Below, one piece after another: positions 33,175 to 42,019 of a stretch of DNA of 48,867 nt (position 1 is the first letter of the stretch; each line of letters opens with the position of its first letter). The notes under the pieces are model-generated. The model saw only the letters and a program-made list of their open reading frames with translations. It ran no database searches and was not told the origin of the DNA. The stretch is from Nocardia carnea (GTDB taxonomy: Bacteria > Actinomycetota > Actinomycetes > Mycobacteriales > Mycobacteriaceae), in the NCBI RefSeq assembly GCF_029869215.1, contig NZ_JARWPM010000350.1, positions 1 to 48,867 of the forward strand, written 5' to 3'. The position numbers and the translations under genes are program-made.

Positions 33175-34112
33175 CAGACGGGAGGCGCGACGAAGCAGCC
33201 GCGGTCGGGGTCGTTGAACGATTTCTTCGCCACGAACTCCTCCATCGGATTCGCGGTCCCCCACTGGTCGCTCACCGTGGGATCGGAGAAGTCGTACAGA
33301 TGCGGATGCCAGGTGTCCTCGTCGAGTTCCTCCAGTTCGGTGGTGTATTCGACGGTGTTGCCGTGCGGGTCGAGGAAGTAGCTGAAGGTGTTGTTACCCG
33401 CCATATGCCGGCCCGGACCCCACACCTTCTCGACTCCGCCGCGCAGCAGCCGGCCGGTGCCGCGCATGTATTCGTCGATTCCGCGCATCTCGAACGAGGC
33501 GTGATGCAGCGAGACGTGCGGGCAGCGCGCAATCGCGATGCTGTGATGGAACCGGTTGGTGCGCAGGAACCACATCATCTCGCCCATATGTGGGTGGAAA
33601 AGAGTATCGGACAGCGCGAAGGACAGGTGCTTCTGGTAAAAGGCGACGGTCGCTTCGGGATTCGGCGAATTGATCACGACATGGGACAGCTTGACCGGCA
33701 CCGGCTCCCCTTCCTCGACCTTGCGGTGCTGCCGCACGGCCACATCCGAGGACACCTCGAGGGTGCGGCCGTCGTTGTCGAAGAACCGGAATCCGTAACC
33801 GCCACCCGGGGTTTGCAGTTCACCGGGTTGGCTGACCAGTTTCACCCCGTCGGCGGCCAGCCGTTCGGCCATGGTGTCCACATCGGCGGGGGTCGCGGCG
33901 CCGAACGCGATCAGGTCGAGGCGCTTCTCCTCGGCCTTGCGCAGCCGCACCGAATACTGTTCCGGCGAGCCGGCCGCGGCCAGGAAGGCGAGGCCGTTCT
34001 CGGTCGTCTCCGGTTCCAGCCCCCACATATTCGTGTAGAACTCGAACTGCTTGTCGTAGTCGGGGACCGCCAAATCGACATGGCGTAAATGGGTGATCAA
34101 TCGTTCGTTCAT
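33174..34112 (-). CDS. extradiol ring-cleavage dioxygenase (VOC family)
   Basis: This is a 312-residue type I extradiol dioxygenase with two VOC domains (about 6-125 and 140-265). The likely Fe(II) ligands are in the C-terminal domain: His144 in LSHVVINSP, His203/204 in SLHHASFEM and Glu255 in GNTVEYTTEL. It opens a catechol-type ring between a hydroxylated and an adjacent carbon, using O2. AAGGGCAAG precedes the ATG. The flavin monooxygenase gene ends 44 bp upstream and should supply the diol. The substrate group is not identifiable; naringenin-like or acyl-phenol routes are possible. Confidence 0.9.
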   Translation of the reverse strand: MNERLITHLRHVDLAVPDYDKQFEFYTNMWGLEPETTENGLAFLAAAGSPEQYSVRLRKAEEKRLDLIAFGAATPADVDTMAERLAADGVKLVSQPGELQTPGGGYGFRFFDNDGRTLEVSSDVAVRQHRKVEEGEPVPVKLSHVVINSPNPEATVAFYQKHLSFALSDTLFHPHMGEMMWFLRTNRFHHSIAIARCPHVSLHHASFEMRGIDEYMRGTGRLLRGGVEKVWGPGRHMAGNNTFSYFLDPHGNTVEYTTELEELDEDTWHPHLYDFSDPTVSDQWGTANPMEEFVAKKSFNDPDRGCFVAPPV

Positions 34113-34156
34113 GCTCTTGCCCTTCGTTTCGGGTCGCTGAATCGGCCAAGCGCCGC

Positions 34157-35287
34157 TCAGGCGGGCTCGGCGACCAAGTGGGAGATCCGGGTCATCAGTC
34201 CGGCGACATCGCCCTGTTCACCGTCGAGCAGCCACTGCCCCAGCCGGACCGAGGATTCGACGACATCCTTTGCCCGGGGCAGCCGGCGATCGGTGAACTC
34301 CCGCCACAGGCGCTCGGAGATCGCGTCGTGCGCGATCAGCAGTTCGGCCAGCACAGCGGCGTCCTCCAGTGCCTGGGCGCACCCTTGCGCGAGGGTCGGC
34401 GGGCAGCTGTGCGCGGCATCGCCGATCAGCACCACCCGGCCGCGATGCCACGGCCCGTCGATTACATGGCTTTCGAATTTCGCGTAGTTGATGCGGTCCG
34501 GGTCGGTCATCGAGGCCCGCACCTCGTCCCACGGTCCGTGGTAGGCCGCCGCCAGCTCCAGCATCGCGGCCAGGCCCTGTTCCGGGGTCGGGCTGGCATT
34601 CTCGCGGGCGTCTTCCACCAGGTAGGCGTAGAGGGTATCCGGGCCGGTCGGGCAGTAACCGGCGATATAGGCCGGGCCGCCGTAGTAGAGGTCGGTGCGG
34701 GTGATCGAGTCCGGACGCGGGGCGAACAGTCGCCAGATACCCATCCCGGTCGGCTGCGGCTCGATATCGATACCGAGGGTGCGCCGCGTCCACGAATGGA
34801 TACCGTCCGCGCCGACGACCAGGTCGTAGCGGCCGGTGGATCCGTCGGAGAAATCGAGGGTCACGCCCTGGTCGTCGGCGGCCAGGCCGGTGGGTGCGAG
34901 GCCGAAGCGGATCTTCGCGCCCGCCGCCACGGCCCGGTCCACGAGAATGCGAGCCAGATCGGGGCGGAACATACCCATGTTCGCCGGCAGGTCCGGGCCA
35001 CCGGAGCGCAACTCGTCGAGTTCGACCAGCAGCGTGCCCGCGGCGTCCGGCGCGCGCAGGCCCAGGGTGTCGTAGGCGTAGCCCTTCGCCCGCACCTCGT
35101 CCCAGACCCCCAGCTGCCGCAGCACGCGTAAGGCATTGCCCTGCAGGGTGATACCCGACCCAAGGGCGGCGATATCGGGTTTGGCCTCGACGAGGTCGAC
35201 CGATATCCCGGCCTCGGCGAGCAGGATCGCGGCGGCGGTACCGGCCGAACCGGCGCCGATCACCAACACATTCCGGACAGCTGACAC
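34157..35287 (-). CDS. FAD-dependent aromatic monooxygenase
   Basis: This is a 376-residue group A flavin hydroxylase. The Rossmann motif GAGSAGTAAA is at residues 12-21, the DG motif is VVGADGIHSWTRR, and the GD motif is VVLIGDAAHSCPPTLAQG. It adds a hydroxyl to an aromatic substrate using NAD(P)H and O2. It is the first gene of a six-gene minus-strand operon and is divergent from a LysR regulator. The GTG at 35287 has GGAG upstream. Relatives act on phenols, urate or flavonoids; the substrate is open. Confidence 0.92.
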   Translation of the reverse strand: MSAVRNVLVIGAGSAGTAAAILLAEAGISVDLVEAKPDIAALGSGITLQGNALRVLRQLGVWDEVRAKGYAYDTLGLRAPDAAGTLLVELDELRSGGPDLPANMGMFRPDLARILVDRAVAAGAKIRFGLAPTGLAADDQGVTLDFSDGSTGRYDLVVGADGIHSWTRRTLGIDIEPQPTGMGIWRLFAPRPDSITRTDLYYGGPAYIAGYCPTGPDTLYAYLVEDARENASPTPEQGLAAMLELAAAYHGPWDEVRASMTDPDRINYAKFESHVIDGPWHRGRVVLIGDAAHSCPPTLAQGCAQALEDAAVLAELLIAHDAISERLWREFTDRRLPRAKDVVESSVRLGQWLLDGEQGDVAGLMTRISHLVAEPA

Positions 35288-35385
35288 AACAGACTCCAGT
35301 GGCTCTCGTGACCTCGCCGAGCCCTCCGCGACGAGGTGATAGCGACCACTCTGCGACCCAGATCACCATCACGGAAGAGCGGATT

Positions 35386-35414
35386 GCTTATGCTCACCAT
35401 CCACGGCGCTTATG
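35386..35414. promoter_or_regulatory. direct GCTTATG repeats in the LysR/operon divergent region
   Basis: GCTTATG at 35386-35392 and 35408-35414 are 22 bp apart, about two helical turns, in the 136-bp region between the divergent flavin monooxygenase and LysR genes. This is a plausible LysR recognition and activation arrangement. The second copy overlaps the LysR -10-like TATGGT. Confidence 0.4.
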
Positions 35415-35423
35415 GTTCGAGGT

Positions 35424-36344
35424 ATGACCACCGGCTCGCTGCGCAATCTGGATCTGAACCTCTTGACGACGCTCGACGCGCTGCTCACCGAACGCAATGT
35501 CACGCGGGCCGCCGAGAACCTGGGATTGAGCCAGCCTGCAGTATCGGCGGGACTGCGCCGGCTACGCCGCCATTTCCACGACGAACTCCTGCATCGCAGC
35601 GGTAACCGTTACGAACTCACCCCCTTGGCCGAGCAACTCCGTGAACCGGCCGCCGCGGCGCTCGTCGGGATCCAGCGGGTTTTCGACGCCGTGCCCGCTT
35701 TCGACCCCGCCACCTCCCACCGGGAGTTCACCGTACTGGTCTCCGACTACGCGGCCACGGTGTTCTGCGACCAGCTCGCCACCGTCCTCGCCGAGCAGGC
35801 CCCGGGCGTGCGATTACGCCTGGATCAGCAGACCGGCGCCCATATCGACCAGGCCCCCGAATCGCTGCGTACCGCCGATGGCACCTTCCTACCGCACGGG
35901 TTCCTGACCGATATGCCGTCGCTCGATGTGTTCACCGACAGCTGGGTGCTCATCGTGTCGGCGGACAACGACGAGGTCGGGGATACCGTCACTCTCGAGC
36001 AGCTCGCCGAATTGCCCTGGGTGGTCACCTATCACGCACCGACCGCCTTCACCCCCGCGGCCCGGCAGCTGCGCATGATCGGCATCGAACCCGATATCCG
36101 GGTGGTGGTGCAGAGTTTCCTCGCGGTGCCGTTCATGGTCACCGGTACCCGCTGCGTCGCACTGTTGCAACGTCGCCTCGCCGACCGGCTGGCCGCCGCC
36201 GCGAACGTCCGAATCCTCCCCTGCCCCTGGGAGGTCGTCCCGCTGGTGGAGGCGTTCTGGTGGCATCCCACCCATCGCGCCGACCCCGCCCACCAATGGC
36301 TGCGGTCGGTGCTGACCGAGGTGAGCGCGGAAGTGTCGCGCTGA
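35424..36344 (+). CDS. LysR-family transcriptional regulator (NodD/LinR-like)
   Basis: This is a 306-residue LysR protein. The N-terminal HTH reads LDLNLLTTLDALLTERNVTR, then AAENLGLSQPAVSAGLRRLR and DELLHRSGNRYELTPLA, with the LNLLxxLDALLxERNVTRAA pattern of NodD/LinR relatives. The rest is the two-lobe effector domain. It is divergent from the six-gene aromatic operon and is its probable inducer-dependent activator. The start at 35424 follows a TAnnnT-like TATGGT by 7 nt; MVRG at 35412 is an alternative. A strong terminator follows. Confidence 0.92.
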   Translation: MTTGSLRNLDLNLLTTLDALLTERNVTRAAENLGLSQPAVSAGLRRLRRHFHDELLHRSGNRYELTPLAEQLREPAAAALVGIQRVFDAVPAFDPATSHREFTVLVSDYAATVFCDQLATVLAEQAPGVRLRLDQQTGAHIDQAPESLRTADGTFLPHGFLTDMPSLDVFTDSWVLIVSADNDEVGDTVTLEQLAELPWVVTYHAPTAFTPAARQLRMIGIEPDIRVVVQSFLAVPFMVTGTRCVALLQRRLADRLAAAANVRILPCPWEVVPLVEAFWWHPTHRADPAHQWLRSVLTEVSAEVSR

Positions 36345-36354
36345 CCGTATACCG

Positions 36355-36409
36355 GAACAGCGCTGCGCCCCATCGCCCGTACTGTGCGGGCGATGGGGCG
36401 CAGCTGTTC
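36355..36409. terminator. strong bidirectional terminator hairpin
   Basis: The core arms CTGCGCCCCATCGCCCG (36363-36379) and their perfect complement (36387-36403) flank a 7-nt loop; GAACAG and CTGTTC extend the stem past a small bulge. It sits between convergent LysR and gentisate dioxygenase genes. No T tract. Confidence 0.85.
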
Positions 36410-36466
36410 AGTGCCGTCCGGCCGGAGCGACCGGTCCGGCTCCTCGGGCGAATCTGCTCGCGGATC

Positions 36467-37531
36467 TCACCGGGGCCGGTGGTACCGCAATTTTTCCACC
36501 ACCGGCGCGTCGGAGAAGCGGAACAGGTCCAGTTCCGTCTCCGCGTCCAGCGACCAGGGCACCCACGACGGGACGACGAAGAGATCACCCGTGGTCAGCG
36601 CCCGTTTCTCGGCGCCCAGCGTCACGCGGCCGTCGCCCTGGAACACCTGCCAGATCGACGAACCGACCTCCCGGCGCGGCGCGGTGGCGGCGCCGGCGCG
36701 TAGCCGGTGGAATTCACAGCGGATCGTCGGCAGCACATCGCCGCCGGTGGTCGGATTGGTGTATTTGATCGCCGCGTGACCGGGTTCGACGGTGGCCGCG
36801 TGACCTTCTTCCTCCAGGAGCAACTGTTCGGTGAGCGCGCGGTCGGTGTGCTCCCAGCGATAAGCCGCGATCGGCGTGGCACCGGCGGGGTCCTGCGCCG
36901 CGAGCGGAGTGAGGCCGGGATGGGCCCACAGCCGCTCCGAACGCGAGATCGGTGGTGTGCTGGTATCGGTCACCGTTTCCGGACCGAATTCGAAGAAACC
37001 GAAATCGAGATCATGGGCCAGCGGCACATCGAGGCCGTCGATCCAGGCCATCGGCTCGTCGGTTTCGTTGTGGTGGCCGTGGAAGCACCAGCCCGGGGTC
37101 ATCAGCAGATCACCGCGCCGCATCGCGACCGGGTCGCCGTCGACGACCGTCCACACACCTTCCCCTTCGATCACGAAACGGAAGGCATTCTGCGCGTGGC
37201 GGTGCTCCGGCGCGGTCTCGCGCGGACCGAGCCACTGGATCGCACACCACAGCGTCGGGGTGGCGTACGCGGTGGGCGCCAGGCCGGGGTTGGCCAGTCC
37301 GATCGCCCGGCGTTCGCCGCCGCGGCCCACCGGCACCAATTCCCCGGAGCGCCGGGCGATATCGAGCAGTTCCGACCATTTCCACACATGCGGTACAGCG
37401 GCGGGGGCCGGTGCCGCGGGCATCAGATCGGTGGTCTGGGTCCACAGCGGTGCCGTCGAGTTGCGCGCGAAATCGGCGTACAGGCGGTCGAGTTCGGCAG
37501 TTGGTTCCTCGGTGATGTTCTCGCTTGTCAC
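36467..37531 (-). CDS. gentisate 1,2-dioxygenase (bicupin)
   Basis: This is a 354-residue bicupin Fe(II) dioxygenase that opens gentisate to maleylpyruvate. The first cupin has the signature EHRHAQNAFRFVIEGEG (about 109-125) with His110 and His112 as iron ligands and FHGHHN (150-155) supplying the third. The second cupin is around residues 270-340 (WQVFQGDGRVTLGAE). The GTG start at 37531 is preceded by AGGAAA. It is the last gene of the operon with the AAHS transporter, a FAH-family hydrolase and 3-hydroxybenzoate 6-hydroxylase, and a terminator follows. The 47-bp gap after the transporter suggests one transcript. Confidence 0.93.
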   Translation of the reverse strand: MTSENITEEPTAELDRLYADFARNSTAPLWTQTTDLMPAAPAPAAVPHVWKWSELLDIARRSGELVPVGRGGERRAIGLANPGLAPTAYATPTLWCAIQWLGPRETAPEHRHAQNAFRFVIEGEGVWTVVDGDPVAMRRGDLLMTPGWCFHGHHNETDEPMAWIDGLDVPLAHDLDFGFFEFGPETVTDTSTPPISRSERLWAHPGLTPLAAQDPAGATPIAAYRWEHTDRALTEQLLLEEEGHAATVEPGHAAIKYTNPTTGGDVLPTIRCEFHRLRAGAATAPRREVGSSIWQVFQGDGRVTLGAEKRALTTGDLFVVPSWVPWSLDAETELDLFRFSDAPVVEKLRYHRPR

Positions 37532-37578
37532 GAAGTATTTCCTCAGCAGAAGGGAGTGGGCAGGTTTCGGCGGACCGC

Positions 37579-38946
37579 TCAGTGCACGACGACCGCGGTG
37601 CCCGGCTCGGTACCGGGCTCGGTAGCGTTGTCCCGGCTCTCCGCGAGCACCGGCCGGCGGGTGCGCATCGCATAGATCGCGACGGCACCGGCCAGCATGG
37701 GCAGGACGAACAGGAAGTAGATACTGCGCGGCGCCCAGTCGAGATCGAGCAGCGCACCGGCGAGTATCGGCGACAGGATCGCGCCCACCCGGCCGAGACC
37801 GATGATCAGGCCGACCGCCGTCGCCCGGACCGACGACCCGTAGTACATGGGCCCGATCGAGAACATGCCCGCCATGACCGCGCTGGTGGCCAGGCCGAGC
37901 AACGCGGCGGTCACGAAGGCCGCGTTCAGCGAGTCCACCGAGACCGCGTACAGCCCGAAGGCGGCACCCGCGAGCACGAAGAGTGCGGTGAGGGTCCGCC
38001 GGACACCGAGCCGGGCGGCCAGCGGCCCGAAGACCAGCGCACCGGCGATCCCGCCCGCACTGAACAGCACTCCCGCCTGCACACCGTCGGCGCTGGTGAA
38101 CCCGCTGCTGGTGACGAGTTTCGGGGTCCACGAGTTGGCGAAATAGAACCCCGCCATGAGCACGAAGAAGCTGAACCCCAGCAGGAGGGTCGTGATCGGA
38201 TTGGCGCCGGTGGCGAGTTCCTTCCAGCGTCCGGCGGAACCTCGGGCGCGCTCAGGTGCCCGCGGCAGGGTGCCGAGTTCCGGCTGACCCAATCGAACCA
38301 GAATGACGTTTGCCCGCTCGAGCGCCTTCGCGGGGCGCCGGGTGAGCAGATAGTCGAGCGATTCCGGCAGCACCGCCAGGGCGATCAGCGCTGTCACCAG
38401 GGTCGCGCCCGCACCGAACAGGAACACCGCGCGCCAATCGAATTGCGCGAGAAGTACCCCCGCGATGATTCCGCCGACCGTGCCGCCGATCGGCTGACCG
38501 GCCGTGTAGACGCTGATCGCGGTCGACCGGGAGCGGGCCGACGAGTATTCGGCCACCATGACGTTCAGGCAGGCCTGCAGCGTGCCGATCGCCAGGCCGG
38601 TGAGCACCCGGACGACGAGCAGCATCGTGAAACCGGTCGCCACCGCGGACAGCGCCATCCCGGCCGCGACCATGAACGCGCACACCACGATGGTCCGGCG
38701 GCGGCCGACGATATCGGCGACCTGCGAGATCACGATCGACCCCACCGCCATACCGATGAGCGCGGCACTGAGCAGCGCACCGAGCTGAGAACCGGACAGT
38801 TCCCATTCGTCGGAGATATGCGAGGCACTGAACGCCAGCGCCAGCACATCGAATCCGTCGAGCATGTTCAGCAGCACGCATACCGCGACCACGGCATACT
38901 GCAGCGGCCGCATCGGCGACGATTCGATTCGGGTCCTGATATCCAC
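37579..38946 (-). CDS. MFS aromatic acid:H+ symporter (AAHS family)
   Basis: This is a 455-residue, 12-helix transporter. The first helix has CVLLNMLDGFDVLALAFSA with the DGFD motif typical of AAHS proteins (PcaK, GenK, MhbT). Loop 2-3 has QVADIVGRRRTIVV and a matching loop 8-9 motif is present (FGPLAARLGVRRT). It imports an aromatic acid, here most likely 3-hydroxybenzoate or gentisate, with protons. The GTG start at 38946 has AAGGGGG upstream and lies 4 bp after the hydrolase gene stop, so they are coupled. A longer frame to 39012 overlaps that gene. Confidence 0.92.
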   Translation of the reverse strand: MDIRTRIESSPMRPLQYAVVAVCVLLNMLDGFDVLALAFSASHISDEWELSGSQLGALLSAALIGMAVGSIVISQVADIVGRRRTIVVCAFMVAAGMALSAVATGFTMLLVVRVLTGLAIGTLQACLNVMVAEYSSARSRSTAISVYTAGQPIGGTVGGIIAGVLLAQFDWRAVFLFGAGATLVTALIALAVLPESLDYLLTRRPAKALERANVILVRLGQPELGTLPRAPERARGSAGRWKELATGANPITTLLLGFSFFVLMAGFYFANSWTPKLVTSSGFTSADGVQAGVLFSAGGIAGALVFGPLAARLGVRRTLTALFVLAGAAFGLYAVSVDSLNAAFVTAALLGLATSAVMAGMFSIGPMYYGSSVRATAVGLIIGLGRVGAILSPILAGALLDLDWAPRSIYFLFVLPMLAGAVAIYAMRTRRPVLAESRDNATEPGTEPGTAVVVH

Positions 38947-38950
38947 GGCC

Positions 38951-39835
38951 TTACCCCCTTGCCGCGCGCACGTCGTGCCGGGCGCCGGGGCGATCGGCGT
39001 AGGCGATGGCATCCCGGCCGGTGACCCCGACCTCGAGCGTCCCGATACCGCCGATCTCCAGCCGGATCCGCGCGCCGTCGTACAGCGGGCCCACGCCGGC
39101 GGGTGTGCCGGTGGCGATGATATCGCCGGGGTACAGCGTCATCACCGAACTGCTGTAGGCGACGAGCTCGGCGACCGAGAAGATGAGCTCGGCGGTATCG
39201 GTCTGCTGGCGCAGTTCGTCGCCGACCCAGCAGCGCAGCGGCAGGTTGTCGGGGTCGCCGATCTCGTCGGCGGACACGATCCACGGCCCGAGCGGGGTGA
39301 AGGTGTCGAACGATTTGCGGGTCGAACGGTCCTCGGTGGAGCGGACGGTGATATCGAGGACACCGGTGTAACCGAAGACGTGGTCGAGCGCGTCGTCGAC
39401 ACTCACGTTGCGGGCCGTACGGCCGATGACGATCGCCAGCTCGCCTTCCTGGTCGGTCCGCATATCGCTGTACGGGAGCACGACCTGCTCGCCCGGGCCG
39501 ATCACCGAGGAGCTGGCCTTGAGGAAGACGCCGTATTCGGCGATTGTTTTCTGCTCGTGCATCTCGACTTTGTGATCGAGATAGTTGACCGGCGCCGCGA
39601 CGATCTTGCCCGGACGCGAGAGCGGTGCCCGCAACGCGGCACCATCCAGCGCTTGCCCGGGGCACGCCGACAGGTCGATGCCGGCGAGGTCGGCCACGCG
39701 ACCGCCCCGTTCGAGCCATGGCAGCCAGGGCCCGCCGTAGGGTCCGGGCGAGGTGGCCAGGTGTTCGGTGACGTCGTAGACGTCGGTACCGGAGACGACG
39801 GCGGCGCGATCGCCGTCGAGAACTGCTAGACGCAT
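38951..39835 (-). CDS. fumaryl/maleylpyruvate hydrolase candidate (FAH family)
   Basis: This is a 294-residue FAH-fold hydrolase. Seen: RPGKIVAAPVNYLDHKVEMH, the metal-site DQEGELAIVIGRTARNV and FGYTGVLDITVRSTEDRST, then SFDTFTPLGPWIVSADEIGD. In the gentisate pathway this class cuts fumarylpyruvate (or maleylpyruvate directly) to pyruvate and a C4 diacid. No maleylpyruvate isomerase is encoded in this cluster, so direct hydrolysis of maleylpyruvate or an isomerase elsewhere is needed. It lies between the hydroxylase (34 bp gap) and transporter genes. Confidence 0.9.
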   Translation of the reverse strand: MRLAVLDGDRAAVVSGTDVYDVTEHLATSPGPYGGPWLPWLERGGRVADLAGIDLSACPGQALDGAALRAPLSRPGKIVAAPVNYLDHKVEMHEQKTIAEYGVFLKASSSVIGPGEQVVLPYSDMRTDQEGELAIVIGRTARNVSVDDALDHVFGYTGVLDITVRSTEDRSTRKSFDTFTPLGPWIVSADEIGDPDNLPLRCWVGDELRQQTDTAELIFSVAELVAYSSSVMTLYPGDIIATGTPAGVGPLYDGARIRLEIGGIGTLEVGVTGRDAIAYADRPGARHDVRAARG

Positions 39836-39869
39836 GAACGAAAGACCTTGTCTGGGAGTGTGTTCGGAC

Positions 39870-41087
39870 TCAGGAGTGGGCCGGGGCGGGCACCGGGGCG
39901 AAAAGCGGGCCGCGGTAGACCCAATCCGCGTGGGCGTAGAGGTCGGCGGTATCGAGCCGGTCGAGCAGTTCGTTGCGCACGTGGCGGTGCACGCCGCGGG
40001 CGTGGCAGATCTCGCCGAACAGGCGCGCCTTGGTCTGCACCTCGGCCGTGCGCGGAATCCGGGCTGCGGTGAACCGGCGGATCACCTCCGGCCATTCGAT
40101 ATCGCCGGCGCCGTCGCGAACCAGCGTTTCGAGGGTGTTCGCATCCTCGAGCGCCTGGCAGCAGCCCTGGGCCAGGTATTGCAGCATGGGATGGGCCGCG
40201 TCACCGGTCAGCACCACACGGTCGTGACCCCAGTCGTCGGCGGGCAACCGATCGTAGAGCGGCCACCGGCGTTGTTTGCCGATATGCGCGATCGCCGCCC
40301 GCACCTGCGGATGACAGTCCGCGAAGGCGGCCTCGAGTTCGTCGACCCCGCCGAAGTCCGCGTCACCGCGGAGGAAGCCCGGCGATTCGAACACCGCGAC
40401 CTGATTGAGTACCTCCCCCGACCGCAGCCGGTACTGCACCAGATGACAGCCGGGTCCGGCCCAGACCAGCACATCGTCGAGTTCGCGATCACCTGCGGGC
40501 ACCTCGTCGACGGGCACGGTGCCGCGGTAGGCCACGTATCCGGACGGCTGCAGTTCGTCACCGACGATGGCCTGCCGCAGCACCGAATGCAGACCGTCGG
40601 CCCCGATCGTGGCCGCGGCGGTGAAGGTGCGGCCGCCGGTGGCGTGGGCGACGGTGCCGGTATCGGTGGTGTCGACCCGTTCGATACGCACATCGGTCAG
40701 CAGTTCGACGTCCGCCCGGCGGCAGGCTTCCAGCAGGATCGCGTGCAGATCGGTCCGGTGGATCACGACGTAGGGGGTGCCGTAGCGGGCGCGGAAATCC
40801 GCACCGAGCGGGAACCGGGCGATCTCCACGCCGGAGATCGCGTCCCGCATAGCGATATTCTCCGGCGCCACGCCTACCGCCCGCACCTGTTCCAGCAACC
40901 CCCAGGAATCCAGGATCCGGGTGGCGTTCGGACCGAGCTGCAAACCCGCACCGATCTCTCCGAACTCGCCGGCCTGCTCGACTACCACGACTTTTCGGCC
41001 GGCCCGGACGAGGCCGAGTGCGGTCGCGAGACCGCCGATGCCTCCACCGACCACCAGGACACCGTTATCCAGGTCACACTCAATCAT
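39870..41087 (-). CDS. 3-hydroxybenzoate 6-monooxygenase (FAD)
   Basis: This is a 405-residue flavin hydroxylase that converts 3-hydroxybenzoate to gentisate with NADH. Motifs: VVGGGIGGLATALGL (GGGIGG at 14-19), EFGEIGAGLQLGPNATRILDSWG, the DG motif in IGADGLHSVLRQ, LNQVAVFESPGF and TGDAAHPMLQYLAQG. These match the Rhodococcus 3HB6H enzyme as I know it, including the conserved residues around the GAGLQxGPN loop. Gentisate dioxygenase downstream agrees. The start could be 41087 or 41099 (GGTGGG upstream). Salicylate 5-hydroxylase-like activity is an alternative, less likely. Confidence 0.9.
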   Translation of the reverse strand: MIECDLDNGVLVVGGGIGGLATALGLVRAGRKVVVVEQAGEFGEIGAGLQLGPNATRILDSWGLLEQVRAVGVAPENIAMRDAISGVEIARFPLGADFRARYGTPYVVIHRTDLHAILLEACRRADVELLTDVRIERVDTTDTGTVAHATGGRTFTAAATIGADGLHSVLRQAIVGDELQPSGYVAYRGTVPVDEVPAGDRELDDVLVWAGPGCHLVQYRLRSGEVLNQVAVFESPGFLRGDADFGGVDELEAAFADCHPQVRAAIAHIGKQRRWPLYDRLPADDWGHDRVVLTGDAAHPMLQYLAQGCCQALEDANTLETLVRDGAGDIEWPEVIRRFTAARIPRTAEVQTKARLFGEICHARGVHRHVRNELLDRLDTADLYAHADWVYRGPLFAPVPAPAHS

Positions 41088-41119
41088 GCGGAAAAGCATG
41101 AGTGCATCCCACCGGCGGA

Positions 41120-41134
41120 CGGAATAAGATTCCG
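41120..41134. promoter_or_regulatory. IclR operator overlapping its own -10 element
   Basis: CGGAAT-AAG-ATTCCG is a perfect 6-bp inverted repeat with a 3-nt centre. It contains TAAGAT (41125-41130), a -10-like hexamer ending 6 nt before the IclR start at 41137. The divergent hydroxylase operon begins 33 bp away. One site could therefore control both directions. Confidence 0.6.
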
Positions 41135-41136
41135 CT

Positions 41137-41937
41137 ATGCGCAACCCGCCACTACCCGAACGACCGCCCAGCGCGGTAGGCTCCCTCGACCGCGGGCTCC
41201 GCCTGCTGCAACTGCTGCGCGACTACGGCAGCCTGCGGGTGATGGACGCGGCGACCGATCTGGACATCTCCCGTTCCAGCGCCCACCGGCTCCTGCAGAC
41301 CCTCGCCTACCGTGGGTTCGCGGTGCAGGATGAATCCCATGTCTACTTCCCCGGCCCGTCCCTGGACGCGGCACCCGCCCGGCTCGCCTGGACCAAAACC
41401 TTCCGCGCTCTCTGCCAGCCCCATCTCGAAGTGCTGTCCCGGCGTAGCGGTGAATCGGCGAACCTGATGATCCGGGTCCGCGATACCGTCCGGTTCCTCG
41501 GTACGGTCCGCGCCCAATCCGTGTACGCCACCAACGACCGCGACGGGGTGGTGATGCCGGCGCACCGGGCGTCGGGCGGCAAAGCCTTGCTCGCCACCCT
41601 GTCCGAGGACGAACTACGCCAGCTGTACCGCCGCTCCGGCCCGGGCGGCACCCCGGGCCTCGACGAGGACGAATTCCATTCCCTGACGAAGACTCTCGCG
41701 CAGGTCTCGGCGCGCGGGTTCGCCATCAATTTCGAGGAAACCGAACGCGGCGTCGCGGCGGTCGGGGTCGCGATCAACGACCGCACCGGTCACGCCGTCG
41801 GCGCGGTATCGCTGTCCAGCCATGCCGCCCGCTTCACGGGCCTGGTGGACCGGACCTTCGTCCCGCTCCTGCTCGATACCCGGGCGCAAATCGAAAAGGA
41901 CCTGGAGATCATCGATCTGGAGATCGGGGAGCATTGA
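41137..41937 (+). CDS. IclR-family regulator of the gentisate operon
   Basis: This is a 266-residue IclR protein. The N-terminal winged HTH reads SLDRGLRLLQLLRDYGSLRV, then DLDISRSSAHRLLQTLAYRG; the effector domain shows GESANLMIRVRDTVRF, then VVMPAHRASGGKALLA and ETERGVAAVGVAI. It is divergent from the 3-hydroxybenzoate/gentisate operon with a perfect dyad immediately before its start. It likely senses 3-hydroxybenzoate or gentisate and represses or activates that operon. The start position agrees with the leaderless TAAGAT arrangement. Confidence 0.93.
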   Translation: MRNPPLPERPPSAVGSLDRGLRLLQLLRDYGSLRVMDAATDLDISRSSAHRLLQTLAYRGFAVQDESHVYFPGPSLDAAPARLAWTKTFRALCQPHLEVLSRRSGESANLMIRVRDTVRFLGTVRAQSVYATNDRDGVVMPAHRASGGKALLATLSEDELRQLYRRSGPGGTPGLDEDEFHSLTKTLAQVSARGFAINFEETERGVAAVGVAINDRTGHAVGAVSLSSHAARFTGLVDRTFVPLLLDTRAQIEKDLEIIDLEIGEH

Positions 41938-42019
41938 GCCACCCGGCCACCGGCGCCCGCGATCCCGCGAGAGAGCGGCTACGTCGATCCGGTTACCGGT
42001 GGGCACTAGTATCCGGCAG

